Source: Bacteroidota bacterium (GTDB lineage: Bacteria > Bacteroidota > Bacteroidia > Flavobacteriales > Weeksellaceae). Taken from it: DNA of 64,000 nt. Under the pieces are notes generated by a model. That model saw nothing but the letters and a program-made list of their open reading frames with translations, was not told the DNA's origin and searched no databases. How positions within the stretch are numbered: the stretch's first letter is position 1; every line of letters starts with the position of its first letter. The translations under genes and the position numbers were made by a program. This document shows, in pieces, positions 31,075-38,488 of the stretch. Where the stretch lies: positions 1-64,000 of the forward strand of contig JAEWOR010000026.1 in NCBI GenBank assembly GCA_023399595.1, in the 5' to 3' direction.

Positions 31075-33470
31075 CTAAGCGGTTTTCCGTTTTGTAACAT
31101 GTACTGTATTCTTTCCAACGTTTTTCTTTCACCACAAAGGGATAAGAAAGCTTCTCTTTCAAGATTCAGTAGATATTGTTCTGTAACTTCTGTAGATTCA
31201 GATAAGTTTCCACCCACCATAACGTAGGCGAGTTTATCTGCGATTTTCTTATCGTATTCTGAGATGAAATTACCCGTTAACATTTGGTCGGTTCCTACTA
31301 AGAATAAACCTAGAGCATCTTGTCCAAGAACTTTTACTTTTTGTTGGATAGGTTGCGTATAACCGTGTTCCGCCATTTGTAAAGCAATTTTTTTAGCCTC
31401 AGCAATTTGTCGGTTAGGGTTTACAACAACAATATCTTTTCCTTCTTGAAGAATTCCTAAATCAAAAGCTTCATAAGCAGAAGTAGATACTTTAGCCATG
31501 GCAATATTCATGAAAGCATCACGAAGTCTGTTGTCTTTAACATCATCTGGATGAAGAAGTTTTGAAGTTCTCAGCGTAAACTCTTTTGTTCCACCACCAC
31601 CAGGAATTACACCAACACCAAGTTCTACTAAACCGATATAAGTTTCCGCAGCGGCAACCACTCTGTCTGCATGCATGGTCATTTCGCAACCACCACCAAG
31701 AGCCATTCCGTGAGGAGCGACCACTACAGGAATATCTGAGTAACGAACTCTCATCATGGATTGTTGGAAATAGTTAATCGCCATATTCAAATCATCCCAA
31801 TCTTGATCCACAGCCATCATTAAAATCATGGCAAGATTAGCTCCGACAGAGAAATTTGTTGCTTGATTTCCGATTACTAAACCGTCGTAATCTTTTTCTG
31901 CAAGATCAATAGCTCTGTTTAAACCATCTAAAACTTCACCACCTAAAGAATTCATTTTAGAACGAATTTCGAAGTTGATAATTCCGTCTCCCAAATCTTG
32001 AATGGCAGCTCCAGAATTGCTCCAAAGCGTTTTGTTTTTTCTGATATTATCTAAAATGATAAATGCATCTTGACCAGGAATTTTATTAAATTCTTGAGAT
32101 TTTTCGTTGTAGAAAGTTTTCTGACCTTCATTATTCACCTCATAGAAAGTTTTTCCTTGTGGCATTGCTTTCACCCAATCCGAAACTTCATAACCAGCTT
32201 CTTTAGCTAGATCAATACCTTTTTGAATTCCTACAGCATCCCAAATTTCAAATGGTCCGTTTTCCCAACCGAAACCAGCTTTCATAGCATCGTCAATTTT
32301 ATAAACTTCATCAGAAATTTCTGGAACTTTATGAGAAACGTAAGCGAACAAAGCACCTAACATTAATCTGTACAATTCACCAGCTTTGTCTTTTCCGCCG
32401 ATTAATACTTTGAATCTATCAATAGGTTTATCAATAGTTTTGGTGAGTTCTAAAGTTGGGAAAGAAGATTTTCCTTGAGGCTCATATTGTAGTGTATCAA
32501 GTTTTAAGGCTAAAATTTCCGATTTACCATCAGCGCCTTTTACTTTTTTAAAGAAACCAGCTTCAGTTTTAGAACCTAGTAATTTGTTTTCCATCATAAA
32601 ATTGATGTAATCTGGAAGTACAAATTGATCTTTAAAAGTATCAGACTCTACACCACTTTCACGAACACCATTAGCAACATGCACCAAAGTATCCAAACCT
32701 ACCACATCCGCAGTACGGAAAGTAGCCGATTTTGGACGACCAATTACTGGGCCCGTTAATTTGTCAATATCTCCAACGGTTAAACCTAGTTTTTTGATAT
32801 TGTGGAAAAGGTTCATAATTCCGAAAACACCAATTCTGTTGGCGATAAACGCTGGAGTATCTTTTGCTAAAACCGTAGTTTTTCCTAAAAATTTAGCCCC
32901 ATAATCCATGTAGAATTGGATGATTTCTGGATCGGTTTCTGGCGTAGGAATAATCTCTAATAAGGGTAAATATCTTACTGGGTTAAAGAAGTGTGTTCCC
33001 GCAAAATATTTTTTGAAATCTTCACTTCTTCCCTCAATAAGGAAATGAATAGGAATCCCAGAAGTGTTAGAAGAAACTAAAGTTCCTGGTTCTCTGTATT
33101 TTTCTATTTTTTCATAGACAGATTTTTTAATATCAAGCCGTTCTACAACCACCTCGATAATCCAATCTGTATTTTTTATTTTTTCTAAGTCGTCATCAAA
33201 GTTACCAGCAGTAATTCTGCTTGCAAACTTTGTAGAATAGAGCAGAGCAGGACTTGCTTTAGGAAGTTTAGCTAAACTTTCTGTTGCAATCCTGTTACGT
33301 ACGGCTTTGTCCTCCAATGTAAGACCTTTAGCAGTTTCCGCATCGGTTAATTGGTTAGGAACGATATCCAAAAGCAAAACTTCTACTCCAATATTGGCGA
33401 AGTGTGCTGCGATACCAGAACCCATAATCCCAGAACCAAGTACGGTAACGTGTTTTATTCTTCTTTTCAT
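31068..33470 (-). CDS. 3-Hydroxyacyl-CoA dehydrogenase/enoyl-CoA hydratase fusion
   Basis: Bifunctional beta-oxidation enzyme of 800 residues. The order is dehydrogenase first (NAD loop GSGIMGSGIAAHFANIGV, residues 12-29; C-terminal dehydrogenase domain to about 470) and hydratase last (about 490-720), with both hydratase Glu residues in GGGCEMTM and GLVELGVG. This is the reverse of E. coli FadB, but a normal order in Bacteroidota. Its last codons and TAG lie in the arm of copy B. Confidence 0.92.
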   Translation of the reverse strand: MKRRIKHVTVLGSGIMGSGIAAHFANIGVEVLLLDIVPNQLTDAETAKGLTLEDKAVRNRIATESLAKLPKASPALLYSTKFASRITAGNFDDDLEKIKNTDWIIEVVVERLDIKKSVYEKIEKYREPGTLVSSNTSGIPIHFLIEGRSEDFKKYFAGTHFFNPVRYLPLLEIIPTPETDPEIIQFYMDYGAKFLGKTTVLAKDTPAFIANRIGVFGIMNLFHNIKKLGLTVGDIDKLTGPVIGRPKSATFRTADVVGLDTLVHVANGVRESGVESDTFKDQFVLPDYINFMMENKLLGSKTEAGFFKKVKGADGKSEILALKLDTLQYEPQGKSSFPTLELTKTIDKPIDRFKVLIGGKDKAGELYRLMLGALFAYVSHKVPEISDEVYKIDDAMKAGFGWENGPFEIWDAVGIQKGIDLAKEAGYEVSDWVKAMPQGKTFYEVNNEGQKTFYNEKSQEFNKIPGQDAFIILDNIRKNKTLWSNSGAAIQDLGDGIINFEIRSKMNSLGGEVLDGLNRAIDLAEKDYDGLVIGNQATNFSVGANLAMILMMAVDQDWDDLNMAINYFQQSMMRVRYSDIPVVVAPHGMALGGGCEMTMHADRVVAAAETYIGLVELGVGVIPGGGGTKEFTLRTSKLLHPDDVKDNRLRDAFMNIAMAKVSTSAYEAFDLGILQEGKDIVVVNPNRQIAEAKKIALQMAEHGYTQPIQQKVKVLGQDALGLFLVGTDQMLTGNFISEYDKKIADKLAYVMVGGNLSESTEVTEQYLLNLEREAFLSLCGERKTLERIQYMLQNGKPLRN

Positions 33471-33485
33471 TTGAATATATTGATT

Positions 33486-33935
33486 TTATTTTTTGTTATT
33501 TAAATCGTTGGCTATTTGTTTAATTTCGTTCATCACTTCTTTAAAAATTTCCATTTTTTCTTGCGGAATTTTTTCAAGGACTCTTTTGTTAAAATTTACC
33601 ACCACTTCTTTGGAGAGATTTCTAGAATTAATTCCTTTATCCGTAAGTTTTATAATGACTTCCCTTTTATCTGTCGTGGTTTTTTCTTTATAGATATATC
33701 CGTTGTCTTCTAACAATTTTATTATTCTTGTTAAAGAGGTGGGTTCAATGGCCATTTTAGGTCCCAAATTCGTGCTTCGGGTACCTTCTTTAGGATCTAT
33801 TTTTAATAATGTTAAAGCTTGAACCGCCGTTGCATCATAATCTTGCGCAAATTCAGAATACATTTTAGAAACTGAAAGCCAAGTTTGTTTTAAAATAAGA
33901 TCAATATTATCTACTTTGTCTTTATTGTTCTCCAT
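33486..33935 (-). CDS. MarR-family regulator of the beta-oxidation operon
   Basis: A 149-residue winged-helix protein with the MarR pattern (TNLGPKMAIEPTSLTRIIKLLEDNG recognition region, then the DKREVIIKLTDKG wing). The frame opens at 33962 with TTG, but the ATG at 33935 is the family start. It is the first gene of the operon and has a perfect palindrome against its own promoter, so it probably represses the operon until an acyl-CoA or fatty acid binds (inference). Confidence 0.88.
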   Translation of the reverse strand: MENNKDKVDNIDLILKQTWLSVSKMYSEFAQDYDATAVQALTLLKIDPKEGTRSTNLGPKMAIEPTSLTRIIKLLEDNGYIYKEKTTTDKREVIIKLTDKGINSRNLSKEVVVNFNKRVLEKIPQEKMEIFKEVMNEIKQIANDLNNKK

Positions 33936-33959
33936 AATTTTTTTAAATTCTGATTTACT

Positions 33960-33967
33960 CAAAGTTA
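33960..33967 (-). promoter_or_regulatory. Promoter -7 element TAACTTTG of the marR/beta-oxidation operon
   Basis: TAnnTTTG match 25 bp before the marR ATG, with a MarR-type palindrome 6 bp upstream, between the -7 and -33 positions. Confidence 0.7.
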
Positions 33968-33972
33968 AGAAA

Positions 33973-33990
33973 TATTATGCATGCATAATA
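33973..33990. promoter_or_regulatory. Operator palindrome 1 (TATTATGCATGCATAATA)
   Basis: Perfect 18-bp palindrome in the promoter spacer of the MarR operon. Size and position suit a MarR dimer blocking RNA polymerase. Confidence 0.75.
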
Positions 33991-34054
33991 CTTTTGTAAA
34001 GTTAATTTTTGTTAATACACTAGTAATCAATTGATTAAAATATATGAAAAGCAT

Positions 34055-34076
34055 AATACTATGCATGCATAGTATT
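34055..34076. promoter_or_regulatory. Operator palindrome 2, 22 bp, core ATGCATGCAT
   Basis: Perfect 22-bp palindrome with the same CTATGCATGCATAG core, 82 bp (centre to centre) from the first. That is close to eight helical turns, which could allow two bound dimers to lie on one face. Confidence 0.7.
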
Positions 34077-34101
34077 TTTTAAAATAACGATAAATGTAGG
34101 A

Positions 34102-35025
34102 TTAATGGTGGTTTGAGATTATTTTAATGATATTTTCAAAATTATGAGTTATTTCTTGATAACTTCCGTTTTGAATGTTCCAAAACTTGTTTTTTTTCTC
34201 AATTTTCCACTTTGAAAGATCTAAATCGAAGTTTTTTTGAAGACTAGAGTAGAGTAATTCTTTCTCAAAACTGGAAGCCAAAATTACGGGAGGAACAAAA
34301 TTTTTATGAAAATTGAAAAGATGAGGTTGAGAAAGAGGTGGATGATTAATGAGAATATCTTCAGCAATTCCTTCGTATAAAGTTTGATTTTCGATATACC
34401 AAATTCTGTCTGCAAACTCTTTTGCTAAACGCCAATCGTGTGAGGTAAAAAGAACTAATTTCTGATGTTTTTTTGCTAGACTTCTGAGAAGTTGAAGAAT
34501 AATAATTTTATTTTCTTCATCTAAATGGGCAGTAGGTTCATCTAAAATAATAAAGGGTGAATTTTGCGCTAAAGCTCTTCCTATAAAAGCTTTTTGAAGA
34601 TTTCCATCCGAGAGTTTTTGCAGAGGAAGGTTTTTATAGATTTCTAAATTTAGTTTTTGAATAATGTCTGAAACTTCCTTTTTATCCTCATCTTTCAATT
34701 CAAAATAAAAAGGATATTGTTGAAATTTACCTAAGGAAATAAGATCTGTTACCGTGTAATTGGCAGGTAGATTGGCTTTCGAAAAAACCACAGCAATTTG
34801 TTCGGCAATTTGTGTGGTGGAATATTCTGAAATATTTTTAGAATTAATTTTTATTTCTCCCTTCAATAAAGAAGTTTGTTTTAGAATGGTTTTGATAAGA
34901 GTGGTTTTTCCAACACCATTGTTCCCGATAATCAAACATAGATTTCCCACTTCCAAATGCACTTGAATATTGGAAATAAGTGGTTCTTGATAACCTATAT
35001 CTACTTGATTAATTTCTAAAAACAT
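34102..35025 (-). CDS. FecE-type ABC ATPase (iron/cobalamin importer)
   Basis: A 307-residue ATPase with Walker A GNNGVGKTT, Walker B FIILDEPTAHLD and H-loop TSHD. The signature motif reads LSDGNLQ instead of LSGGQ. It has a C-terminal extension of about 90 residues beyond the usual FecE/BtuD length. The start overlaps the permease stop by one base, so the two are coupled. No periplasmic binding-protein gene is adjacent. Confidence 0.85.
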   Translation of the reverse strand: MFLEINQVDIGYQEPLISNIQVHLEVGNLCLIIGNNGVGKTTLIKTILKQTSLLKGEIKINSKNISEYSTTQIAEQIAVVFSKANLPANYTVTDLISLGKFQQYPFYFELKDEDKKEVSDIIQKLNLEIYKNLPLQKLSDGNLQKAFIGRALAQNSPFIILDEPTAHLDEENKIIILQLLRSLAKKHQKLVLFTSHDWRLAKEFADRIWYIENQTLYEGIAEDILINHPPLSQPHLFNFHKNFVPPVILASSFEKELLYSSLQKNFDLDLSKWKIEKKNKFWNIQNGSYQEITHNFENIIKIISNHH

Positions 35026-35996
35026 TAGGCTTTCTTTTTTAATAACATCATAAAAACAATGGGTATTCCAAGTATGGATGTCATAATATTAATTGGTAAT
35101 TTCAAAATTTCTGAGAAAATAGAGAAAAATTCCATGGAGATGATGCCAATCAACATATTCAAAATCCATTGATGCCAAAGTTGGGAAGGATTCCAAAGCA
35201 TTCTACAAAAATGTGGAACTACAATTCCTATAAATAAAATGGGACCAATAAATGCTGTAACCGAAGCTGATAAAATGGAAGAAGTAATGATAATGAGAAC
35301 TTTCAAATGCTTAAGATTAACTCCTAAACTTTGAGCGTATTGAGTTCCAAAAGCGCTTCCAATTAAAGGTTTTATGGTTCGGAAACAAAAGAAAACTCCT
35401 ATTAAAACAAAAATTCCCAAAACATAAATTTGATTTCTGCTGGCTTGATTGTTGGCTCCAAAACTCCACAAAAGATAATTCTTGAGATTTTGATTTTCTG
35501 TATACAATTGCATTATAGAAATGAGGGCGCCAGTAAAAGCTGAAACCAAAAATCCAAAAACAATGAGGTAAGTTTTATCCTGAAATTTCCTTGAAAACAA
35601 CAGCAAAATAAGCATTAAAAGGACACTTCCTGAAATTGCTGAAATGCTTATAAAACTGTTTTGTAAAAAGTCTGGCAAAGGAAAACTGCTGAACAAAAAA
35701 ATGTAAAAAGCAACGGCTAAACTACCAACGGAAGAAATTCCTAAAACTTCTGGTCCTGCAATAGGATTTTGAAAATATTCTTGCAATAAAAAACCTGCTG
35801 TAGGAATGGAAATCCCTGCTAATAGCATCCCTAAAATCCTATTGATTCTCAGTTCTGCAATTTGATGATTGACTGAATCAGCAGAAAAAAAATCTGAAAA
35901 TTGGAGTTTTATAAAACCAATATTCAGATTAATAATGATTAATATAAAAACAAAAACAACCAATGTACTGATGAGTATTTTGAAGTTTTTGTGCAT
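35025..35996 (-). CDS. FecCD-family ABC permease
   Basis: A 323-residue protein of nine to ten membrane helices with the FecCD family signatures LRINRILGMLLAGISIPTAG near residue 50 and GPILFIGIVVPHFCR near residue 235. It would import an iron chelate, heme or cobalamin. Partner of the ATPase gene. Substrate not determinable here. Confidence 0.88.
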   Translation of the reverse strand: MHKNFKILISTLVVFVFILIIINLNIGFIKLQFSDFFSADSVNHQIAELRINRILGMLLAGISIPTAGFLLQEYFQNPIAGPEVLGISSVGSLAVAFYIFLFSSFPLPDFLQNSFISISAISGSVLLMLILLLFSRKFQDKTYLIVFGFLVSAFTGALISIMQLYTENQNLKNYLLWSFGANNQASRNQIYVLGIFVLIGVFFCFRTIKPLIGSAFGTQYAQSLGVNLKHLKVLIIITSSILSASVTAFIGPILFIGIVVPHFCRMLWNPSQLWHQWILNMLIGIISMEFFSIFSEILKLPINIMTSILGIPIVFMMLLKKKA

Positions 35997-36041
35997 ATTT
36001 TTTTTGGTTATTAATTATAAAATAATTTTGTTTAAAGTTTA

Positions 36042-36078
36042 AAATCTCAGAACTCGTATCTCGAAACCCGAAATCTAG
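36042..36078. repeat. Heptad array at the TlpA-like gene stop, five units
   Basis: Five in-phase 7-bp units of the form NNANCTC/GAAACCC (plus strand), on the minus strand CGAGNTN. The TAG stop codon of the TlpA-like gene (36075-36077) belongs to the first unit. Confidence 0.7.
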
Positions 36079-36641
36079 TTCAAAGCAGCTATTTTGCTTT
36101 CCAATTGTTCTTTAGTCATCATTCCTACAAACTCATCAGATTTTTCGTTTTTAGAAAAAACAGTAAATGGAATTGAACCCCCGTCCCACGTTTTGAAGTT
36201 TTGAGAAAAGAAATCTGGACCTAATAAAGAACCATCTAGAAGAACAATATTGCTGGTAATTCCGTATTCATCTCCAAAATATTTTACCTCAGTTTCCCAT
36301 TCTGTTTTATTATCCAAACTCACAAAAGTAAATTTAACGGGTTGATCTTTCATGCTTTCCATTTTTTCTTTAAAATGTGGCATTTCTCTTCTACAAGGTC
36401 CACACCAAGTCGCGAAAAAGTTGGTAACATACAAAGTATCATTCTTTTTAGGTTGTACTAAATGGGATACTTTTTCTACACTAAATTCTGGGATTTTTGC
36501 AAAAAGGGTATTTTCAGGTTCTAGTGTATTTTCAACAATGGTAGAATCCGAAGAAGTGCTTTTATTTTCGACAGATGTATTTTCTTTTTTACAGCTTACA
36601 AGCATTGTAATAGCAAAGAATGTAAGAACTATTTTTCTCAT
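36075..36641 (-). CDS. TlpA-like thioredoxin lipoprotein
   Basis: A 188-residue lipoprotein (lipobox LVSC, Cys17) with a Ser/Thr/Glu-rich linker and a thioredoxin fold from about residue 50: FFATWCGPCRREMPHF with the CGPC pair, and the cis-Pro loop GSIPFT. It is a periplasmic thiol reductase of the TlpA/ResA kind. Divergent from the reductase gene with only 29 bp between the two ATGs. Confidence 0.88.
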   Translation of the reverse strand: MRKIVLTFFAITMLVSCKKENTSVENKSTSSDSTIVENTLEPENTLFAKIPEFSVEKVSHLVQPKKNDTLYVTNFFATWCGPCRREMPHFKEKMESMKDQPVKFTFVSLDNKTEWETEVKYFGDEYGITSNIVLLDGSLLGPDFFSQNFKTWDGGSIPFTVFSKNEKSDEFVGMMTKEQLESKIAALN

Positions 36642-36651
36642 TTTTTTTATC

Positions 36652-36659
36652 TATTTTTG
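36652..36659 (+). promoter_or_regulatory. Promoter -7 element TATTTTTG for the PaaE-like gene
   Basis: TAnnTTTG match 11 bp before the ATG at 36671. The rest of this promoter overlaps the start of the divergent TlpA-like gene. Confidence 0.6.
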
Positions 36660-36670
36660 AATCTGAAATT

Positions 36671-37795
36671 ATGGAAAAACAATTACCAAAGGCAAATCAG
36701 TTTCGTTTTCATCGTCTAAAATTAGCGAAAAAAGAGGGATTGACCAAAAACAGCTTCGCTATAGAATTTGAAATTCCTGAAAATCTGAAATCTAATTTTC
36801 AGTTTGAAGCTGGGCAATATGTGAGAATAAAATTTTTACATGATGGTAAAGAGTGGTTTAATGATTTTTCCATGACTTCGGCTCCTTTTGAAAATAAAAT
36901 TTCTTTGGCCATTAAAATAAATTCTGAGGAAAGTTCTGCAGAAGATTTATTTCAGAATTATAATGTGGGCGATTTTTTAGAAGTAAGTGAACCTAATGGA
37001 AGATTTACTATGGTTTCTAAGCCTCATGAATTCAGAACAATTTTAGGTTTTGCAGCGGGAATTGGGATTACCCCCATTTTTAGTCATTTCAAAAATATTC
37101 TTCACAACGAACCTAGAACAAGATTGTTCCTTTTTTATGGGAATAAAAGTTCACAAGATGTGGTTTTTAGAAGTGAATTAGATAATCTGGCTAAGAAATA
37201 CCAAGACAGACTTCAAATTTTTTATTTTTATTCAAAAGAGAATATTGCTGATCCGTTTTTAAGAGGAAGGTTGGATGATCATAAATTAAAACTCATTATT
37301 AATCAGGTTTTACATTTGGACGATACCGATGAGGAATCTACCATTTGGGATTCTGTAGATGAAGTTCTTATTTGTGGGAAAGGTGAAATGATAAAAACAC
37401 TTGCCAATGCCTGTTACAACAATGGAATTTTAAAAAGAAATATTCATTTTGAACTTTTTGAAGAGTTTAATGACGATATTTATCCTCAAGAAAAAGAATT
37501 TCCTTTGGTAGAGGATGTTGATGTGGAGTTTCAACTTTTTAATAAAGAATATACAACTACTTTAGCAGATAATAAAACAAGACTTCTTCAGCAATTATTA
37601 ATTCAGAAGTTTCCTGTTCCTTATTCATGTAAATCGGGGATTTGTGGAAGTTGCGAATGTAAACTGATTGAAGGTGAGGTAGAATTGTTAGAAAATGAAT
37701 ATCTTACAGAAAAAGAAGAAAAAGCAGGACATATTTTAGCGTGTATGTCTGTGGTTTTAAGTAAAAAAATAAAAGTTAATTTCGATTTGGTTTGA
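36671..37795 (+). CDS. PaaE-like ferredoxin/flavin reductase
   Basis: The 374-residue protein joins an FAD domain (about 10-115, with FEAGQYVRIKF and NDFSMTS), an NAD(P)H domain (about 118-260, GFAAGIGITPIFSH) and a C-terminal plant-type 2Fe-2S domain (CKSGICGSCEC and a final Cys in ILACMS). This is the layout of PaaE, the reductase of phenylacetyl-CoA epoxidase, but no other paa genes are nearby, so another electron acceptor is possible. Confidence 0.88.
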   Translation: MEKQLPKANQFRFHRLKLAKKEGLTKNSFAIEFEIPENLKSNFQFEAGQYVRIKFLHDGKEWFNDFSMTSAPFENKISLAIKINSEESSAEDLFQNYNVGDFLEVSEPNGRFTMVSKPHEFRTILGFAAGIGITPIFSHFKNILHNEPRTRLFLFYGNKSSQDVVFRSELDNLAKKYQDRLQIFYFYSKENIADPFLRGRLDDHKLKLIINQVLHLDDTDEESTIWDSVDEVLICGKGEMIKTLANACYNNGILKRNIHFELFEEFNDDIYPQEKEFPLVEDVDVEFQLFNKEYTTTLADNKTRLLQQLLIQKFPVPYSCKSGICGSCECKLIEGEVELLENEYLTEKEEKAGHILACMSVVLSKKIKVNFDLV

Positions 37796-38409
37796 AAAAA
37801 GTAAGCAACATACTAAAAATTGTTTATCGTTTAGGGGAAATTGTATTTCTTCTGATGATTTTGGCGAATATTTGGGTGTTTGCATTAACCAATGGTAGAA
37901 CTTACTCCAAGATATCTAAAATTCCACCAAGGGAATATGCGTTGGTTTTGGGAACGTCTCCTAAGATGCGTTCTGGAGTTGCCAATCCGTATTTTTTGAA
38001 AAGGATGGATGCGGCAGCTTTATTGTACCATCATGGAAAAATTAAAAAAATTATTGTAAGTGGCGAAAAAAGCAAAGGTTATAATGAACCTAAAGCCATG
38101 AAGAATTTTTTAGTCCGTGAAAAAGGAGTTCCTGAAAATATTATAATTGAAGACCCAAAAGGTTTTAACACTCACAAAAGTATTATTAGAAGCAAAGAGG
38201 TTTATAAAGCCGTAAATGTGATTATTGTTTCACAAGGTTTTCATAACCTTAGAGCTTTATTTTTTGCAAGAAATAACCAAATGAATGCATTAGGATTTGA
38301 TGCGCAAGACGTTTCGAAACCCGAGAGCTACTACAGAAATCAATTCCGTGAATTTTTGGCGAGAGATTTGGCTGTTTTCTATTTTATTATTGGTATTTCT
38401 CCAGAATAA
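37792..38409 (+). CDS. SanA/YdcF-family (DUF218) membrane protein
   Basis: A 205-residue protein with one N-terminal membrane helix (about 15-33) and a DUF218 domain (ALVLGTSP, KKIIVSGEKS, IIEDPKGFNTHKSI, VIIVSQGFHNLRALFFA) as in SanA, which supports envelope integrity and vancomycin exclusion in enterics. The start is TTG, overlapping the TGA stop of the previous gene as TTGA; no better start lies downstream before the membrane helix. Confidence 0.83.
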   Translation: MKKVSNILKIVYRLGEIVFLLMILANIWVFALTNGRTYSKISKIPPREYALVLGTSPKMRSGVANPYFLKRMDAAALLYHHGKIKKIIVSGEKSKGYNEPKAMKNFLVREKGVPENIIIEDPKGFNTHKSIIRSKEVYKAVNVIIVSQGFHNLRALFFARNNQMNALGFDAQDVSKPESYYRNQFREFLARDLAVFYFIIGISPE

Positions 38410-38448
38410 TAGAGTCCAATAATTAAAATCCTTTTTAATTGGTTTAGA

Positions 38449-38483
38449 TAAATGTCTATCATCTATTACTCATCACTCATCAC
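38449..38483. repeat. Heptad array after the TamL gene
   Basis: Four to five in-phase 7-bp units (CTATCAT, CTATTAC, TCATCAC, TCATCAC on the plus strand) ending 6 bp from the TAA stop of the convergent TamL gene. Confidence 0.6.
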
Positions 38484-38488
38484 CAATA

